Part shown: piece by piece, positions 1-7,577 of the stretch
How the letters are laid out: each line of letters opens with the position of its first letter
How positions within the stretch are numbered: position 1 is the first letter of the stretch
Assembly (NCBI GenBank): GCA_003533785.1
Contig: DQCR01000054.1
Span: forward strand, 1 to 12,482
Origin: Flavobacteriaceae bacterium
GTDB lineage: Bacteria > Bacteroidota > Bacteroidia > Flavobacteriales > Flavobacteriaceae
Reading direction: 5' to 3'
DNA length: 12,482 bases
The notes under the pieces: model-generated
The model's input: the letters and a program-made list of their open reading frames with translations, nothing else
Told to the model about the DNA's origin: nothing
The model's database searches: none
Position numbers and translations under genes: made by a program

Positions 1-650
1 ATATAGATTTAGATGATGATCATCTTTCTGCTTCCTTAGAAACACCGCTTCGTCCTAATGCTTTTGATCTCAGTGAGGAAGAAAAAATTAGTCGCATTGA
101 GAAGGATGTAGAGAATATTCTACAGACCCTTGGAATGGATTTAACTGATGATAGTCTCAAAGCAACCCCCAAACGCGTTGCCAAAATGTTTGTCAAAGAA
201 ATATTTGGTGGTCTTCATCCCGACCGACGTCCTAGTCTATCAACCTTCGACAATAAATACAAGTACAATGAGATGTTGGTAGAAAAAAACATTACCCTCT
301 ACTCTACTTGTGAACATCATCTTCTTCCGATTGTAGGAAAGGCTCACGTTGCCTACATCTCCAATGGAACAGTTGTGGGGCTTTCCAAGATGAATCGTAT
401 AGTCGACTATTATGCAAAACGACCCCAAGTACAAGAACGCCTTACTCGACAAATTGTGAATGAACTCCAAAGGGTACTCGGAACAAAAAATGTGGCTTGC
501 GTAATCGATGCCAAACATTTGTGTGTAAATTCAAGGGGGATTCGTGATATAAGTAGCAGTACCGTTACAGGTGAATTTGGTGGAGAATTCAAAGAGGAGA
601 GCAAAAAAAACGAGTTCTTAAAGTACATCCAACTTGAGACAGAATTTTAA
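1..650 (+). CDS. folE: GTP cyclohydrolase I, 5' end cut by window edge
   Basis: The enzyme converts GTP to 7,8-dihydroneopterin triphosphate, the first step of tetrahydrofolate and pterin synthesis, in the cytoplasm. The frame is open from base 3, with no stop, through an ATG at 135 that is internal: the residues before it (acidic start, then [16 protein letters not shown]) match the N-terminal region of Bacteroidota FolE, so the true start lies left of the window. About 215 residues are visible, and probably only a few are missing. Zinc-site residues are present: CEHH (codons from 309) supplies Cys and His, and HLCVNSRG further on supplies the second Cys. [10 protein letters not shown] and the [13 protein letters not shown] helix are family signatures. 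The TAA stop shares its last A with the ATG of cysS, which suggests translational coupling. Identity is very sure; the start cannot be seen. Confidence 0.96.
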   Translation, partial: IDLDDDHLSASLETPLRPNAFDLSEEEKISRIEKDVENILQTLGMDLTDDSLKATPKRVAKMFVKEIFGGLHPDRRPSLSTFDNKYKYNEMLVEKNITLYSTCEHHLLPIVGKAHVAYISNGTVVGLSKMNRIVDYYAKRPQVQERLTRQIVNELQRVLGTKNVACVIDAKHLCVNSRGIRDISSSTVTGEFGGEFKEESKKNEFLKYIQLETEF

Positions 651-2122
651 TGAAACATCAACTACGAGTCTATAATTCACTCAGTGGCAAAAAAGAAGTG
701 TTCAAACCGCTGACTGCGGGGAATGTGGGGATGTATGTATGTGGCCCAACCGTCTACAGCAATGTCCATTTGGGTAATTGTCGCACCTTTATTTCTTTTG
801 ATATCATTTTTCGATACCTATCCTATCTGGGGTTGAAAGTTCGTTATGTACGGAATATAACTGATGCTGGGCATTTAGAAAATGACGAGGACGTTGGAGA
901 AGATCGTATTTCAAAAAAAGCGCGTTTGGAGAAGCTAGAGCCCATGCAAGTGGTTCAACGCTATACCCTAGATTTTCACGCTATGCTTTCCAAATTCAAT
1001 ACACTACCACCAAGTATAGAGCCAACCGCAACTGGTCATATTATTGAACAGATTGAGATCATCAAAGCGATTATAAAAGCGGGTTTTGCCTATGAAGTAA
1101 ATGGTTCTGTATACTTTGATGTACTCGAGTTTAATAAAAAAGAGCGGTATGGCAAATTAAGCGGTCGAAATATTGAAGACTTAATTCACAATACTAGGAC
1201 TTTGGAGGGGCAAAGTGACAAGAAAAACCCTCAAGACTTTGCGCTATGGAAAAAAGCTGAATCCCAACATATCATGCGATGGACATCTCCATGGAGTGAA
1301 GGCTTTCCTGGATGGCATCTTGAGTGTACAGCTATGAGCACCAAATATTTAGGTCAAGAGTTTGACATTCACGGTGGAGGGATGGATTTAAAATTTCCGC
1401 ATCATGAATGTGAAATTGCACAAGCCGAAGTTATTCATGGTAAGAGCCCAGTGAATTATTGGATCCATGCCAATATGCTAACCTTAAACGGGAAAAAGAT
1501 GGCAAAATCAACAGGGAATAATATTCTTCCTAATGAGATTTTTACAGGAGAAAATACAATGTTTAGTAAAGCTTACGCACCTCCGGTGGTTCGCTTTTTT
1601 ATGTTACAAGCTCACTACAGAAGCATCATAGATATAAGCGAACCGGCCCTAGAAGCTTCTGAAAAAGGATATCACCGATTGATGGAAGCCTTGAATTATT
1701 TGGGAGACCTACCCACAGGAGCAAAAGGAGATTTTGATTTGGATCATTGGCAGGACAAGTGTCATGAAGCAATGGATGATGATTTTAATACTCCTGTATT
1801 GATTGCCCATTTATTTGATGCCGTGAAGTTCATCAATAGTGTGAAAACTGGCCTACAGTCTATCGATACCATTCAAAAAGAAAGATTAATCAAGATGATG
1901 GAATCCTTTTCATTTGATGTTCTAGGGCTTGAAAAACCGCTTAAAAAACCAATCCCCTCCGATCACAAACTCGAACAAACGATTCATCTGTTGATTAAGC
2001 TGAGAGATCAGGCGCGTTTGGATAAAAATTTTGCCCTTTCAGATCAAATCCGAGAGGAATTACTTGCCCTTGGAATTGAATTGAAGGATACCAAAGACGG
2101 AACTGAGTTTCAATTCGAATAA
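650..2122 (+). CDS. cysS: Cysteinyl-tRNA synthetase
   Basis: This cytoplasmic class I aminoacyl-tRNA synthetase charges tRNA-Cys with cysteine. At 490 residues it has the usual size. The N-terminal CGPTVY motif holds zinc ligand Cys31, and the HIGH-type motif is HLGN (40-43). The remaining zinc ligands by comparison with E. coli are Cys226 (GWHLEC), His251 and Glu255 (FPHHECE). The KMSKS loop reads KMAKS (283-287), a mild variant. A short insertion after it (about 299-310, [12 protein letters not shown]) is, as I recall, usual in Bacteroidota enzymes. The C-terminal helical tRNA-binding region, including [18 protein letters not shown], is intact. The ATG overlaps the folE stop by one base, which fixes the start, and yidD follows after 5 bases. 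No sign of damage or transfer. Confidence 0.98.
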   Translation: MKHQLRVYNSLSGKKEVFKPLTAGNVGMYVCGPTVYSNVHLGNCRTFISFDIIFRYLSYLGLKVRYVRNITDAGHLENDEDVGEDRISKKARLEKLEPMQVVQRYTLDFHAMLSKFNTLPPSIEPTATGHIIEQIEIIKAIIKAGFAYEVNGSVYFDVLEFNKKERYGKLSGRNIEDLIHNTRTLEGQSDKKNPQDFALWKKAESQHIMRWTSPWSEGFPGWHLECTAMSTKYLGQEFDIHGGGMDLKFPHHECEIAQAEVIHGKSPVNYWIHANMLTLNGKKMAKSTGNNILPNEIFTGENTMFSKAYAPPVVRFFMLQAHYRSIIDISEPALEASEKGYHRLMEALNYLGDLPTGAKGDFDLDHWQDKCHEAMDDDFNTPVLIAHLFDAVKFINSVKTGLQSIDTIQKERLIKMMESFSFDVLGLEKPLKKPIPSDHKLEQTIHLLIKLRDQARLDKNFALSDQIREELLALGIELKDTKDGTEFQFE

Positions 2123-2127
2123 AACTA

Positions 2128-2352
2128 ATGGTTCGGAAAATTCTTCTAGCGCCATTTTTATTTTTGATTGGAATCTATCAACACTTAATATCTCCCTTGA
2201 CTCCGCCAAGTTGTCGCTTTACTCCTAGCTGTTCACAATATGCAAAAGAAGCCCTGATCAAACATGGACTTAGGAAAGGCGGACGTATGGCTATGAAGCG
2301 TATTGCATCCTGTCATCCATGGGGAGGTTCGGGTCACGATCCCGTTCCCTAA
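2128..2352 (+). CDS. yidD: Membrane protein insertion efficiency factor YidD
   Basis: YidD is a small inner-membrane-associated protein that assists YidC-dependent insertion of membrane proteins. The 74 residues fit the family. An N-terminal hydrophobic/amphipathic helix (about 5-25, [20 protein letters not shown]) is followed by the signature [15 protein letters not shown] (29-43) and [13 protein letters not shown] (62-74), including the three conserved cysteines 29, 35 and 62. It starts 5 bases after the cysS stop with no room for a promoter, so it is almost certainly co-transcribed with cysS. In many bacteria yidD lies near rpmH, rnpA and yidC; here it sits with lgt, another envelope-biogenesis gene. 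Identity is very sure from the motifs. Confidence 0.96.
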   Translation: MVRKILLAPFLFLIGIYQHLISPLTPPSCRFTPSCSQYAKEALIKHGLRKGGRMAMKRIASCHPWGGSGHDPVP

Positions 2353-2378
2353 CAAGTCATTACTTTCCTATATTTCCG

Positions 2379-2386
2379 TACATTTG
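2379..2386 (+). promoter_or_regulatory. Possible -7 promoter element before lgt
   Basis: TACATTTG matches the Bacteroidota -7 consensus TAnnTTTG and lies 24 bases before the lgt ATG, in the only sizeable gap of the + strand gene run. No clear TTG or TTTG -33 element is seen about 20 bases upstream, so this may be a weak internal promoter or chance. Confidence 0.35.
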
Positions 2387-2409
2387 GTCCAACAAAAATA
2401 TCTCCTGTG

Positions 2410-3270
2410 ATGATCTTATTGAAGGTAAATTGGGCCCCGAGTGAAACGCTATTCGAATTCTTTGGAATAGGTGTGCGTTTCTATAGCCTGATGTTTGTTA
2501 TTGCCTTTTCCTATGGCTATTATTTGATGAAAAAGATGTTTGAAAAAGAACAAGTTAAACTCGAGTATTTGGAACCGATGCTGGTTTATATGGTTTTTTC
2601 AACACTGCTTGGAGCCCGCTTGGGACATGTATTTTTCTATGATTGGAGTTATTATCAAAATCATCTGTTAGAAATCCTTCTCCCGATCCGTGAAGTTGCT
2701 GGAAGCAGCATGTTATTTGGTGCCCTAGACGGCTATAAATTCATAGGCTACAGAGGATTGGCCAGTCACGGAGCCGTACTCGGTATTTTAGCAGGAATCG
2801 CACTTTATCAAAGAAAATACAATTTCCAATCATGGGTTTGGATCCTAGATCGATTAACAATTCCCGCCACTATTGGTGGGGCTTTTGTCCGTTTGGGAAA
2901 TTTTTATAATTCTGAAATTGTTGGCAAGTTCACCCAATCGAGTTTTGGTGTTGTTTTTCAAAACAATGGAGAGCGGCTCCCTCGACATCCAGCTCAACTA
3001 TATGAGGCTTTCGGATATCTATTGCTTTTCTTTTTGTTGCGCTGGTTATATCGGCAAAATAAAACCCGAAAGGGTTTTTTGCTGGGTGTCTACTTTATTG
3101 GAATTTTCACCATTCGTTTCTTGGTAGAATATGTAAAAGAAAGCCAAGGAGGCTTTGAAAAAGTACTTCCCCTATTTAGCACAGGTCAATGGCTGAGTAT
3201 CCCATTGATTTTATTGGGGATTGGCTTAATTTTACTTTCAATCAGAAAAATAAAAACCCCTACTCAATAA
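2410..3270 (+). CDS. lgt: Prolipoprotein diacylglyceryl transferase
   Basis: Lgt is an inner-membrane enzyme that transfers diacylglycerol from phosphatidylglycerol to the lipobox cysteine of prolipoproteins, the first step of lipoprotein maturation. From the ATG at 2410 it is 286 residues with about seven hydrophobic segments. Recognisable sites are LGARLGHVFFYD (67-78), SHGAVLG with His120, the Lgt signature GGAFVRLGNFYNSEIVG (157-172, with Arg161), HPAQLYEA (193-200) and IRFLVEY with Arg236 and Glu240; these correspond to the E. coli catalytic His103, Arg143 and Arg239 regions. A GTG at 2407 directly precedes the ATG, so the start could be one codon earlier; I prefer ATG, though no Shine-Dalgarno sequence decides it. 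It follows yidD after 57 bases and is 21 bases from the next gene. Confidence 0.96.
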   Translation: MILLKVNWAPSETLFEFFGIGVRFYSLMFVIAFSYGYYLMKKMFEKEQVKLEYLEPMLVYMVFSTLLGARLGHVFFYDWSYYQNHLLEILLPIREVAGSSMLFGALDGYKFIGYRGLASHGAVLGILAGIALYQRKYNFQSWVWILDRLTIPATIGGAFVRLGNFYNSEIVGKFTQSSFGVVFQNNGERLPRHPAQLYEAFGYLLLFFLLRWLYRQNKTRKGFLLGVYFIGIFTIRFLVEYVKESQGGFEKVLPLFSTGQWLSIPLILLGIGLILLSIRKIKTPTQ

Positions 3271-3291
3271 ATTTAATCCTCATCTTTTATC

Positions 3292-3816
3292 ATGGAAGCC
3301 CAACAATACCCCATAGGAAGGTTTCAACCCGAAAAGGAAACTTCCCAAATAATTCAAACCACCCATATAGATATTCTTGAAAGATTTCCGCAAAAACTCT
3401 CAGAACAAGTTCGTTCGCTTCATGATCATCATTGGGAAACCTCATACCGACCTGGCGGATGGACAGCCATTCAAGTTGTGAATCATCTGGCTGATAGCCA
3501 TATGCACAGTTATGCCCGATTCAAACATGCCCTCACCGAGAAAAAGCCAACAATAAAAGATTATCCCGAAGCCCTGTGGGCAGATTTAAATGAAGCTCGC
3601 CAGAAAGACAGTATTACAGCCAGTCTTCAAATGATCACTGGCATTCATTTTCGTTGGGTAGGTGTTCTCAAAACTATGACTTCAACGGACTTTGAAAAAA
3701 GTTTTTATCATCCTGAAACCCAAACCCATCATCGGCTTCACCAAGCGTTAGCATACTACAGCTGGCACTGCGGACACCATCTAGGTCATCTTAACCTAAT
3801 TGAAAATAAGGCATAA
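3292..3816 (+). CDS. DinB-superfamily YfiT/BstA-like metal-dependent protein
   Basis: This is a 174-residue member of the DinB four-helix-bundle superfamily, closest in pattern to Bacillus subtilis YfiT, first labelled a putative metal-dependent hydrolase and later shown to act as a bacillithiol S-transferase (BstA). Features seen: the N-terminal YPIGRFQP motif, then RPGGWTAIQVVNHLADSHMH (53-72) and the C-terminal WHCGHHLGHL (158-167). The likely metal triad, by alignment to YfiT, is His65, His159 and His163. There is no signal peptide or membrane segment, so it should be cytoplasmic. It starts 21 bases after lgt and ends in a terminator, so it is probably the last gene of the operon. The true substrate is unknown: some Bacteroidota make bacillithiol, which makes a thiol-transferase role plausible, but the sequence does not prove it. 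Confidence 0.88.
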   Translation: MEAQQYPIGRFQPEKETSQIIQTTHIDILERFPQKLSEQVRSLHDHHWETSYRPGGWTAIQVVNHLADSHMHSYARFKHALTEKKPTIKDYPEALWADLNEARQKDSITASLQMITGIHFRWVGVLKTMTSTDFEKSFYHPETQTHHRLHQALAYYSWHCGHHLGHLNLIENKA

Positions 3817-3845
3817 AAAAAGTCGTAATATCTACGACTTTTTTT
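3815..3845. terminator. Bidirectional intrinsic terminator between convergent genes
   Basis: The core hairpin is AGTCGTA (3821-3827), a 5-base loop, then TACGACT (3833-3839), flanked by an A run (3815-3820) and a T run (3840-3845). The T run follows the stem on both strands, so it can end transcription of the DinB gene from the left and of yceI from the right. The A run begins inside the DinB gene's TAA stop. Confidence 0.88.
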
Positions 3846-3860
3846 GAGAAAGCTTTGGAA

Positions 3861-4424
3861 TTATTGTTTGAAAAATAATTGAGTTTCCAATTCAATATCA
3901 TCTAAGATAAGTTTATCTCCCAGATTTTGGAAAAATGTGCCCGATCGAAAACGCACATTGTATTTGGAACGATCGAATACTAAATTTGCAATCCAATACT
4001 TATCGGCAGGGATCAAATCAAAAACTGCAGGATGTGTAATTCCTTTGATTGTCAAGTCAGCATTTACTCGAAAGGATCCGTTCTCTTGAGCATCGGCTCC
4101 CGTTATCGTTAAAATAGCTTTGGGGTGTTTTGCCACAGAGAAGAAATCATCTGATTTGAGATGTCCCTCTAATCTTTCAGCGGTGCCCTCTGGCAAGTCA
4201 TTGTCTTTGATGGTGGTCATGTCAACAACGAACTGTCCTGAATGCGGTTTTTCATCTTCAAATCGGAGCGTTCCCGAATCGAATTGGAGGCTTCCATAGT
4301 GTTGAGTAGTTGTCAGTTCTTTCCCTACCCATCTAATAGAACTTTTAGATGTGTCCAATGCAAAATCTTGTGCTATTCCAGTGCTACATATGGCAAATAA
4401 AGCTAAGGCAATGTTAATTTTCAT
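3861..4424 (-). CDS. YceI-family periplasmic lipocalin-like protein
   Basis: YceI proteins are secreted beta-barrel, lipocalin-like proteins; characterised relatives bind polyprenoid (isoprenoid quinone-like) lipids and some are induced by alkaline or osmotic stress. The 187 residues begin with a typical signal peptide (MKINIALALFAICSTGIA, cleavage likely after Ala18). The YceI domain fills the rest: LDTSKSSIRWVGK (23-35), FVVDMTTIKDNDL (65-77), HLKSDDFFSVAKHPKA (88-103), ADLTIKGITHPAVFDL (122-137) and KYNVRFRSGTFF (154-165). The barrel looks complete. It sits behind the secDF terminator with its own -7 element and a perfect palindrome 27-46 bases before the ATG, so it is probably a separately controlled single gene. 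The ligand cannot be read from sequence. Confidence 0.94.
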   Translation of the reverse strand: MKINIALALFAICSTGIAQDFALDTSKSSIRWVGKELTTTQHYGSLQFDSGTLRFEDEKPHSGQFVVDMTTIKDNDLPEGTAERLEGHLKSDDFFSVAKHPKAILTITGADAQENGSFRVNADLTIKGITHPAVFDLIPADKYWIANLVFDRSKYNVRFRSGTFFQNLGDKLILDDIELETQLFFKQ

Positions 4425-4450
4425 AAATAAATTTTTTGATTGTTATTACA

Positions 4451-4470
4451 ATATTTGTATATACAAATAT
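4451..4470. promoter_or_regulatory. Perfect 20-bp palindrome, candidate operator of yceI
   Basis: ATATTTGTATATACAAATAT reads identically on both strands. It lies 27-46 bases upstream of the yceI start and overlaps the candidate -7 promoter element (4464-4471), the position expected for a repressor site. The TTGTATATACAA core resembles operators of winged-helix dimers such as the MarR family. That family link is inference: no regulator gene is in the window. Confidence 0.6.
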
Positions 4471-4471
4471 A
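4464..4471 (-). promoter_or_regulatory. Candidate -7 promoter element of yceI
   Basis: On the - strand this reads TATATTTG, an exact match to TAnnTTTG. It would place the transcript start inside the palindrome and give a leader of roughly 30 bases. The nearest upstream TTG is about 25 bases away, slightly too far for a normal -33 element. Confidence 0.55.
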
Positions 4472-4484
4472 TAATGTATTTATG

Positions 4485-4511
4485 AAAAAAAGCAGCCAAA
4501 AGCTGCTTTTT
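4485..4511 (-). terminator. Intrinsic terminator of secDF
   Basis: The stem AGCAGC (4491-4496) pairs with GCTGCT (4502-4507) around a CAAAA loop, with an A run (4485-4490) on one side and T's (4508-4511) on the other. Read on the - strand it starts 24 bases past the secDF stop and ends in seven U's. It separates secDF transcription from the yceI promoter immediately behind it. Confidence 0.86.
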
Positions 4512-4534
4512 ATTCATATAAATTGATTAGGGTT

Positions 4535-7486
4535 TTAAGCCTCTTCTACTTCTTTATGTTTTTGAGTATCGTACATGACAGGAGTAGCAATAAACACAGA
4601 GGAATAAGTTCCCACCAATACACCGATAATCAATGCAAACATAAATCCTCTAATAGATTCGCCTCCAAAAATAAAAATAGCTAACAATACAATTAAGGTA
4701 GTTAATGAAGTATTTAATGTTCTACTTAAAGTACTATTCAGAGCAGAATCTACAGTGGTATTGAAAGACCATTTGGGATGTTCATTAACATACTCTCGAA
4801 TACGGTCGAAGACCACTACCGTATCATTTAATGAATACCCTATAACTGTGAGTATAGCAGCTATAAAGGCTTGATTGATTTCCATATTAAAGGGCATGAT
4901 CTGATACGTCAAAGAGAATACTCCCAGAACAATAATTACGTCGTGGAAAACAGCCGCAACCGCCCCTAAGGAAAATTGCCATTTTCTAAATCGCAGAAGA
5001 ATATAAAGGAAAACGACGATTAATGAACCGATCACCGCTAAGTACGAATTGTTTTTAATATCATCCGCTATGGTTGGACCTACTTTGATCGAGGACATGA
5101 TTCCAAGGGCTTTGTCATCAGAACCGTTTACAAAGTCTTCATAGGTGATGCCTCCAGGCAGATAAGTGCCCAGTGTTTTGAAAAGTTTGTTTTGAATTTC
5201 GTCGTCCACGGCTAGGCCTTCCACATCAACTTTGTATTTGGTTGTAATTTTTAATTGATTGGCTTCTCCAAAAGTTTTGACTTCTGCACTGCCAAATACA
5301 TCAACCAAAGTAGATTCAATTTCAGAGGGATTGACTGCATTTTCAAAACGTACAGTGTAGGAACGCCCTCCTACAAAATCTACTCCCTGGTTTAAACCGA
5401 TAGTGAATAAAGAGCCAAGGCTCATTAATAGTAAAATTCCTGACACACCATAGGCAATTTTACGTTTCCCAAGGAAGACCCAATTGATGTTGCTCAAAAG
5501 ACCCCGAGTGGCTGCAGTAGCAAAGGATACTTTTTTTCCTTTCCTATTCCGATCATCAACAAAAATTCGAGTGATAAATATAGCCGTAAACAAAGACGTT
5601 GCAATACCGATAAGTAGGGTAGTTGCAAAGCCTTTAATGGGTCCTGTACCAAATACAAATAATATTAATGCTGTAAGACCCGTAGTAATGTTGGCATCCA
5701 GAATGGAGGATAGAGCATTGTTAAATCCATCGGCCACCGCTTTACGAATTCCCTTTCCTCTCCGCAATTCCTCTCGAACGCGTTCAAAAATCAATACATT
5801 GGCATCAACGGAAATTCCAATCGTTAGTACGATCCCTGCTATCCCAGGTAAAGTTAAAACAGCGCCTAAACCTGCAAGGACTCCAAATATCAGTAATATG
5901 TTAAAAGTCAAAGCAATATCGGCAAAGATTCCGGAAATTCCGTAGTAAAAGACCATCCAAAGCAGTACCAAGACTAAAGCGATTAAAAAGGAATAAACAC
6001 CACTTTCTATGGCTTCTTGTCCCAACGAAGGACCTACTATTTCAGATTGAATAATCTCTGCAGAAGCAGGGAGTTTCCCCGCACGGAGTACGTTGGCTAA
6101 GTCAATGGCCTCGTTGAGACTGAATTCTCCTGTTATTTCAGAACGTCCGCCAGAGATTGCGCCCCCTGGTACTCCGGGTGCGGAGTATACAATGTCATCT
6201 AAAACGATAGCAATATTACTGGCTTCTTTGAATGCCTTTCCTGTAAGGTTTTCCCAACTACGAGCTCCAGAAGCATTCATTTGCATGGACACTGCTGGTT
6301 TTCCAACAGCATCATACGTTTGCATTGCATCTACAACCACCCCACCACTCAGAGGCGGTTCGCCGTTTCTATTGGATTGTAAGGCATAGAGTTCTGTAAC
6401 TTCACCATTAGCCTCGGCCTTCCCCCATGCAAATTTGATGTAGCGGTACTGGGGGGGTAATAATTTACGAACATCAGATCGGTCTAGGTAAGAAGATATG
6501 AGTTCTTGATCTTTTTTGGCAAACTGCGCCAATACAGGTCCCCCTTGAAATCCATACCCCACAATTCGGTCTAGTATAGGGTTTGGAAGGTTTAAATCGG
6601 TGGAATCTTTTTCTACTACATCGGCCAATAAATCAGCTATTGCATCGACTTCTTTTTCTTCATTCACAGATTCCTCCTTGATATTTTGCTTGAGCAGCTC
6701 ATTGGCCTGACTCAAAAAGAGAAGTAGTTGATCATTTTTAAAAGTTTCCCAAAACTCTAGTTGAGCCGTACTCTGAAGAAGATTTTTTACCCGATCTACA
6801 TCTTTAGCCCCTGGTAATTCAACAAGGATTCGACCAGATGATCCCAAACGTTGAATATTCGGCTGAGTGACTCCAAATTTATCAATACGCTTGCGAAGTA
6901 CTTCAAAAGCAGAAATTATTGATTCATCAACTTTACGCCGAATGATGGGTTGGACTTGATCATCAGTCATGTCAAAGTTAATCTCATCACTTAAGGTTCT
7001 ATTGGCAAATATATTGGTGTCAGCGAGCTTATCACTTTCTCCTTTTACATTATCAAACGAAGTAAAAAAGGACTCTATATAGGGTTCATCTGAACTTTTT
7101 TGTAATACATCAGCTTCGTTTAGAGCCTGATTGAATACAGGATTTTTACTGTTTTCAGCAAGACCTTTTAAGATATCACGAACAGAGATCTGAAGAATAA
7201 CATTAATCCCTCCTTTAAGATCCAACCCTTTGTTAAGTTCTTTTCCCTTTGCATCATTGTAGGAAGTGAAGCCATAGAGGGATAAGTTTCCAATAGAATC
7301 GAGATAATTGATAGTTTGCCGATCTCGAAGTTCCAAATAATTGTCTGTGTCCTCTGAAATGGTTATCTCAGCAAAGTTGGCTGCCTTCTCTTCTTGTTGG
7401 CTAGCAATGAATGTAAAAGAAAGCTGATACAAGCTCACAAGCCCGAAAAGAATACCAAATACTCGTATGAGTGAATTGTTTTGCAT
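4535..7486 (-). CDS. secDF: Protein translocase subunit SecDF (fused SecD-SecF)
   Basis: SecDF is an RND-type inner-membrane complex that uses the proton gradient to help pull Sec-exported proteins through SecYEG. Here both halves are one 983-residue chain, as usual in Bacteroidota. SecD half: first membrane helix (about 6-28), GLDLKGG (87-93), a large periplasmic region (about 100-490) with a charged stretch near 265-300, then five more helices. The last of these region's motifs, GISVDANVLIFERVREE (557-573), carries Asp561, equivalent to the proton-path aspartate. SecF half: a helix from about 677, GVDFVGG (701-707), a second periplasmic domain, then five helices with GYSLNDTVVVFDRIRE (883-898, Asp888). 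Twelve helices are expected in all. A strong promoter match lies upstream and a terminator downstream, so it may be a single-gene unit. Confidence 0.97.
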   Translation of the reverse strand: MQNNSLIRVFGILFGLVSLYQLSFTFIASQQEEKAANFAEITISEDTDNYLELRDRQTINYLDSIGNLSLYGFTSYNDAKGKELNKGLDLKGGINVILQISVRDILKGLAENSKNPVFNQALNEADVLQKSSDEPYIESFFTSFDNVKGESDKLADTNIFANRTLSDEINFDMTDDQVQPIIRRKVDESIISAFEVLRKRIDKFGVTQPNIQRLGSSGRILVELPGAKDVDRVKNLLQSTAQLEFWETFKNDQLLLFLSQANELLKQNIKEESVNEEKEVDAIADLLADVVEKDSTDLNLPNPILDRIVGYGFQGGPVLAQFAKKDQELISSYLDRSDVRKLLPPQYRYIKFAWGKAEANGEVTELYALQSNRNGEPPLSGGVVVDAMQTYDAVGKPAVSMQMNASGARSWENLTGKAFKEASNIAIVLDDIVYSAPGVPGGAISGGRSEITGEFSLNEAIDLANVLRAGKLPASAEIIQSEIVGPSLGQEAIESGVYSFLIALVLVLLWMVFYYGISGIFADIALTFNILLIFGVLAGLGAVLTLPGIAGIVLTIGISVDANVLIFERVREELRRGKGIRKAVADGFNNALSSILDANITTGLTALILFVFGTGPIKGFATTLLIGIATSLFTAIFITRIFVDDRNRKGKKVSFATAATRGLLSNINWVFLGKRKIAYGVSGILLLMSLGSLFTIGLNQGVDFVGGRSYTVRFENAVNPSEIESTLVDVFGSAEVKTFGEANQLKITTKYKVDVEGLAVDDEIQNKLFKTLGTYLPGGITYEDFVNGSDDKALGIMSSIKVGPTIADDIKNNSYLAVIGSLIVVFLYILLRFRKWQFSLGAVAAVFHDVIIVLGVFSLTYQIMPFNMEINQAFIAAILTVIGYSLNDTVVVFDRIREYVNEHPKWSFNTTVDSALNSTLSRTLNTSLTTLIVLLAIFIFGGESIRGFMFALIIGVLVGTYSSVFIATPVMYDTQKHKEVEEA

Positions 7487-7517
7487 TACAATTGAATTAA
7501 AGCATAATTAAAGCGAG

Positions 7518-7548
7518 CAAATATAAGTTTTACCCGATGATTTGACAA
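7518..7548 (-). promoter_or_regulatory. Promoter of secDF
   Basis: On the - strand, TTG (7548-7546) is followed after 20 bases by TATATTTG (7525-7518), matching the Bacteroidota -33 / TAnnTTTG -7 layout in both sequence and spacing. The secDF ATG is 32 bases further on. This is the best promoter match in the window. Confidence 0.7.
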
Positions 7549-7577
7549 GTTCAGTACTCAGATTGCAATGGAAACAA

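Noticed and set aside
135..650. folE starting at the ATG at 135
   Set aside because: The same frame continues upstream to the window edge with residues typical of the FolE N-terminus, so this ATG is an internal methionine.
4383..4395. YceI as a lipoprotein through Cys13
   Set aside because: The residue before the cysteine is Ile, not Gly, Ala or Ser, so it is not a lipobox; a normal signal-peptidase I site after Ala18 fits better.
5484..5945. Open frame of 153 codons on the + strand
   Set aside because: It is antisense to the SecD membrane region, resembles no family I know, and has no promoter or partner; it is explained by codon bias of secDF.
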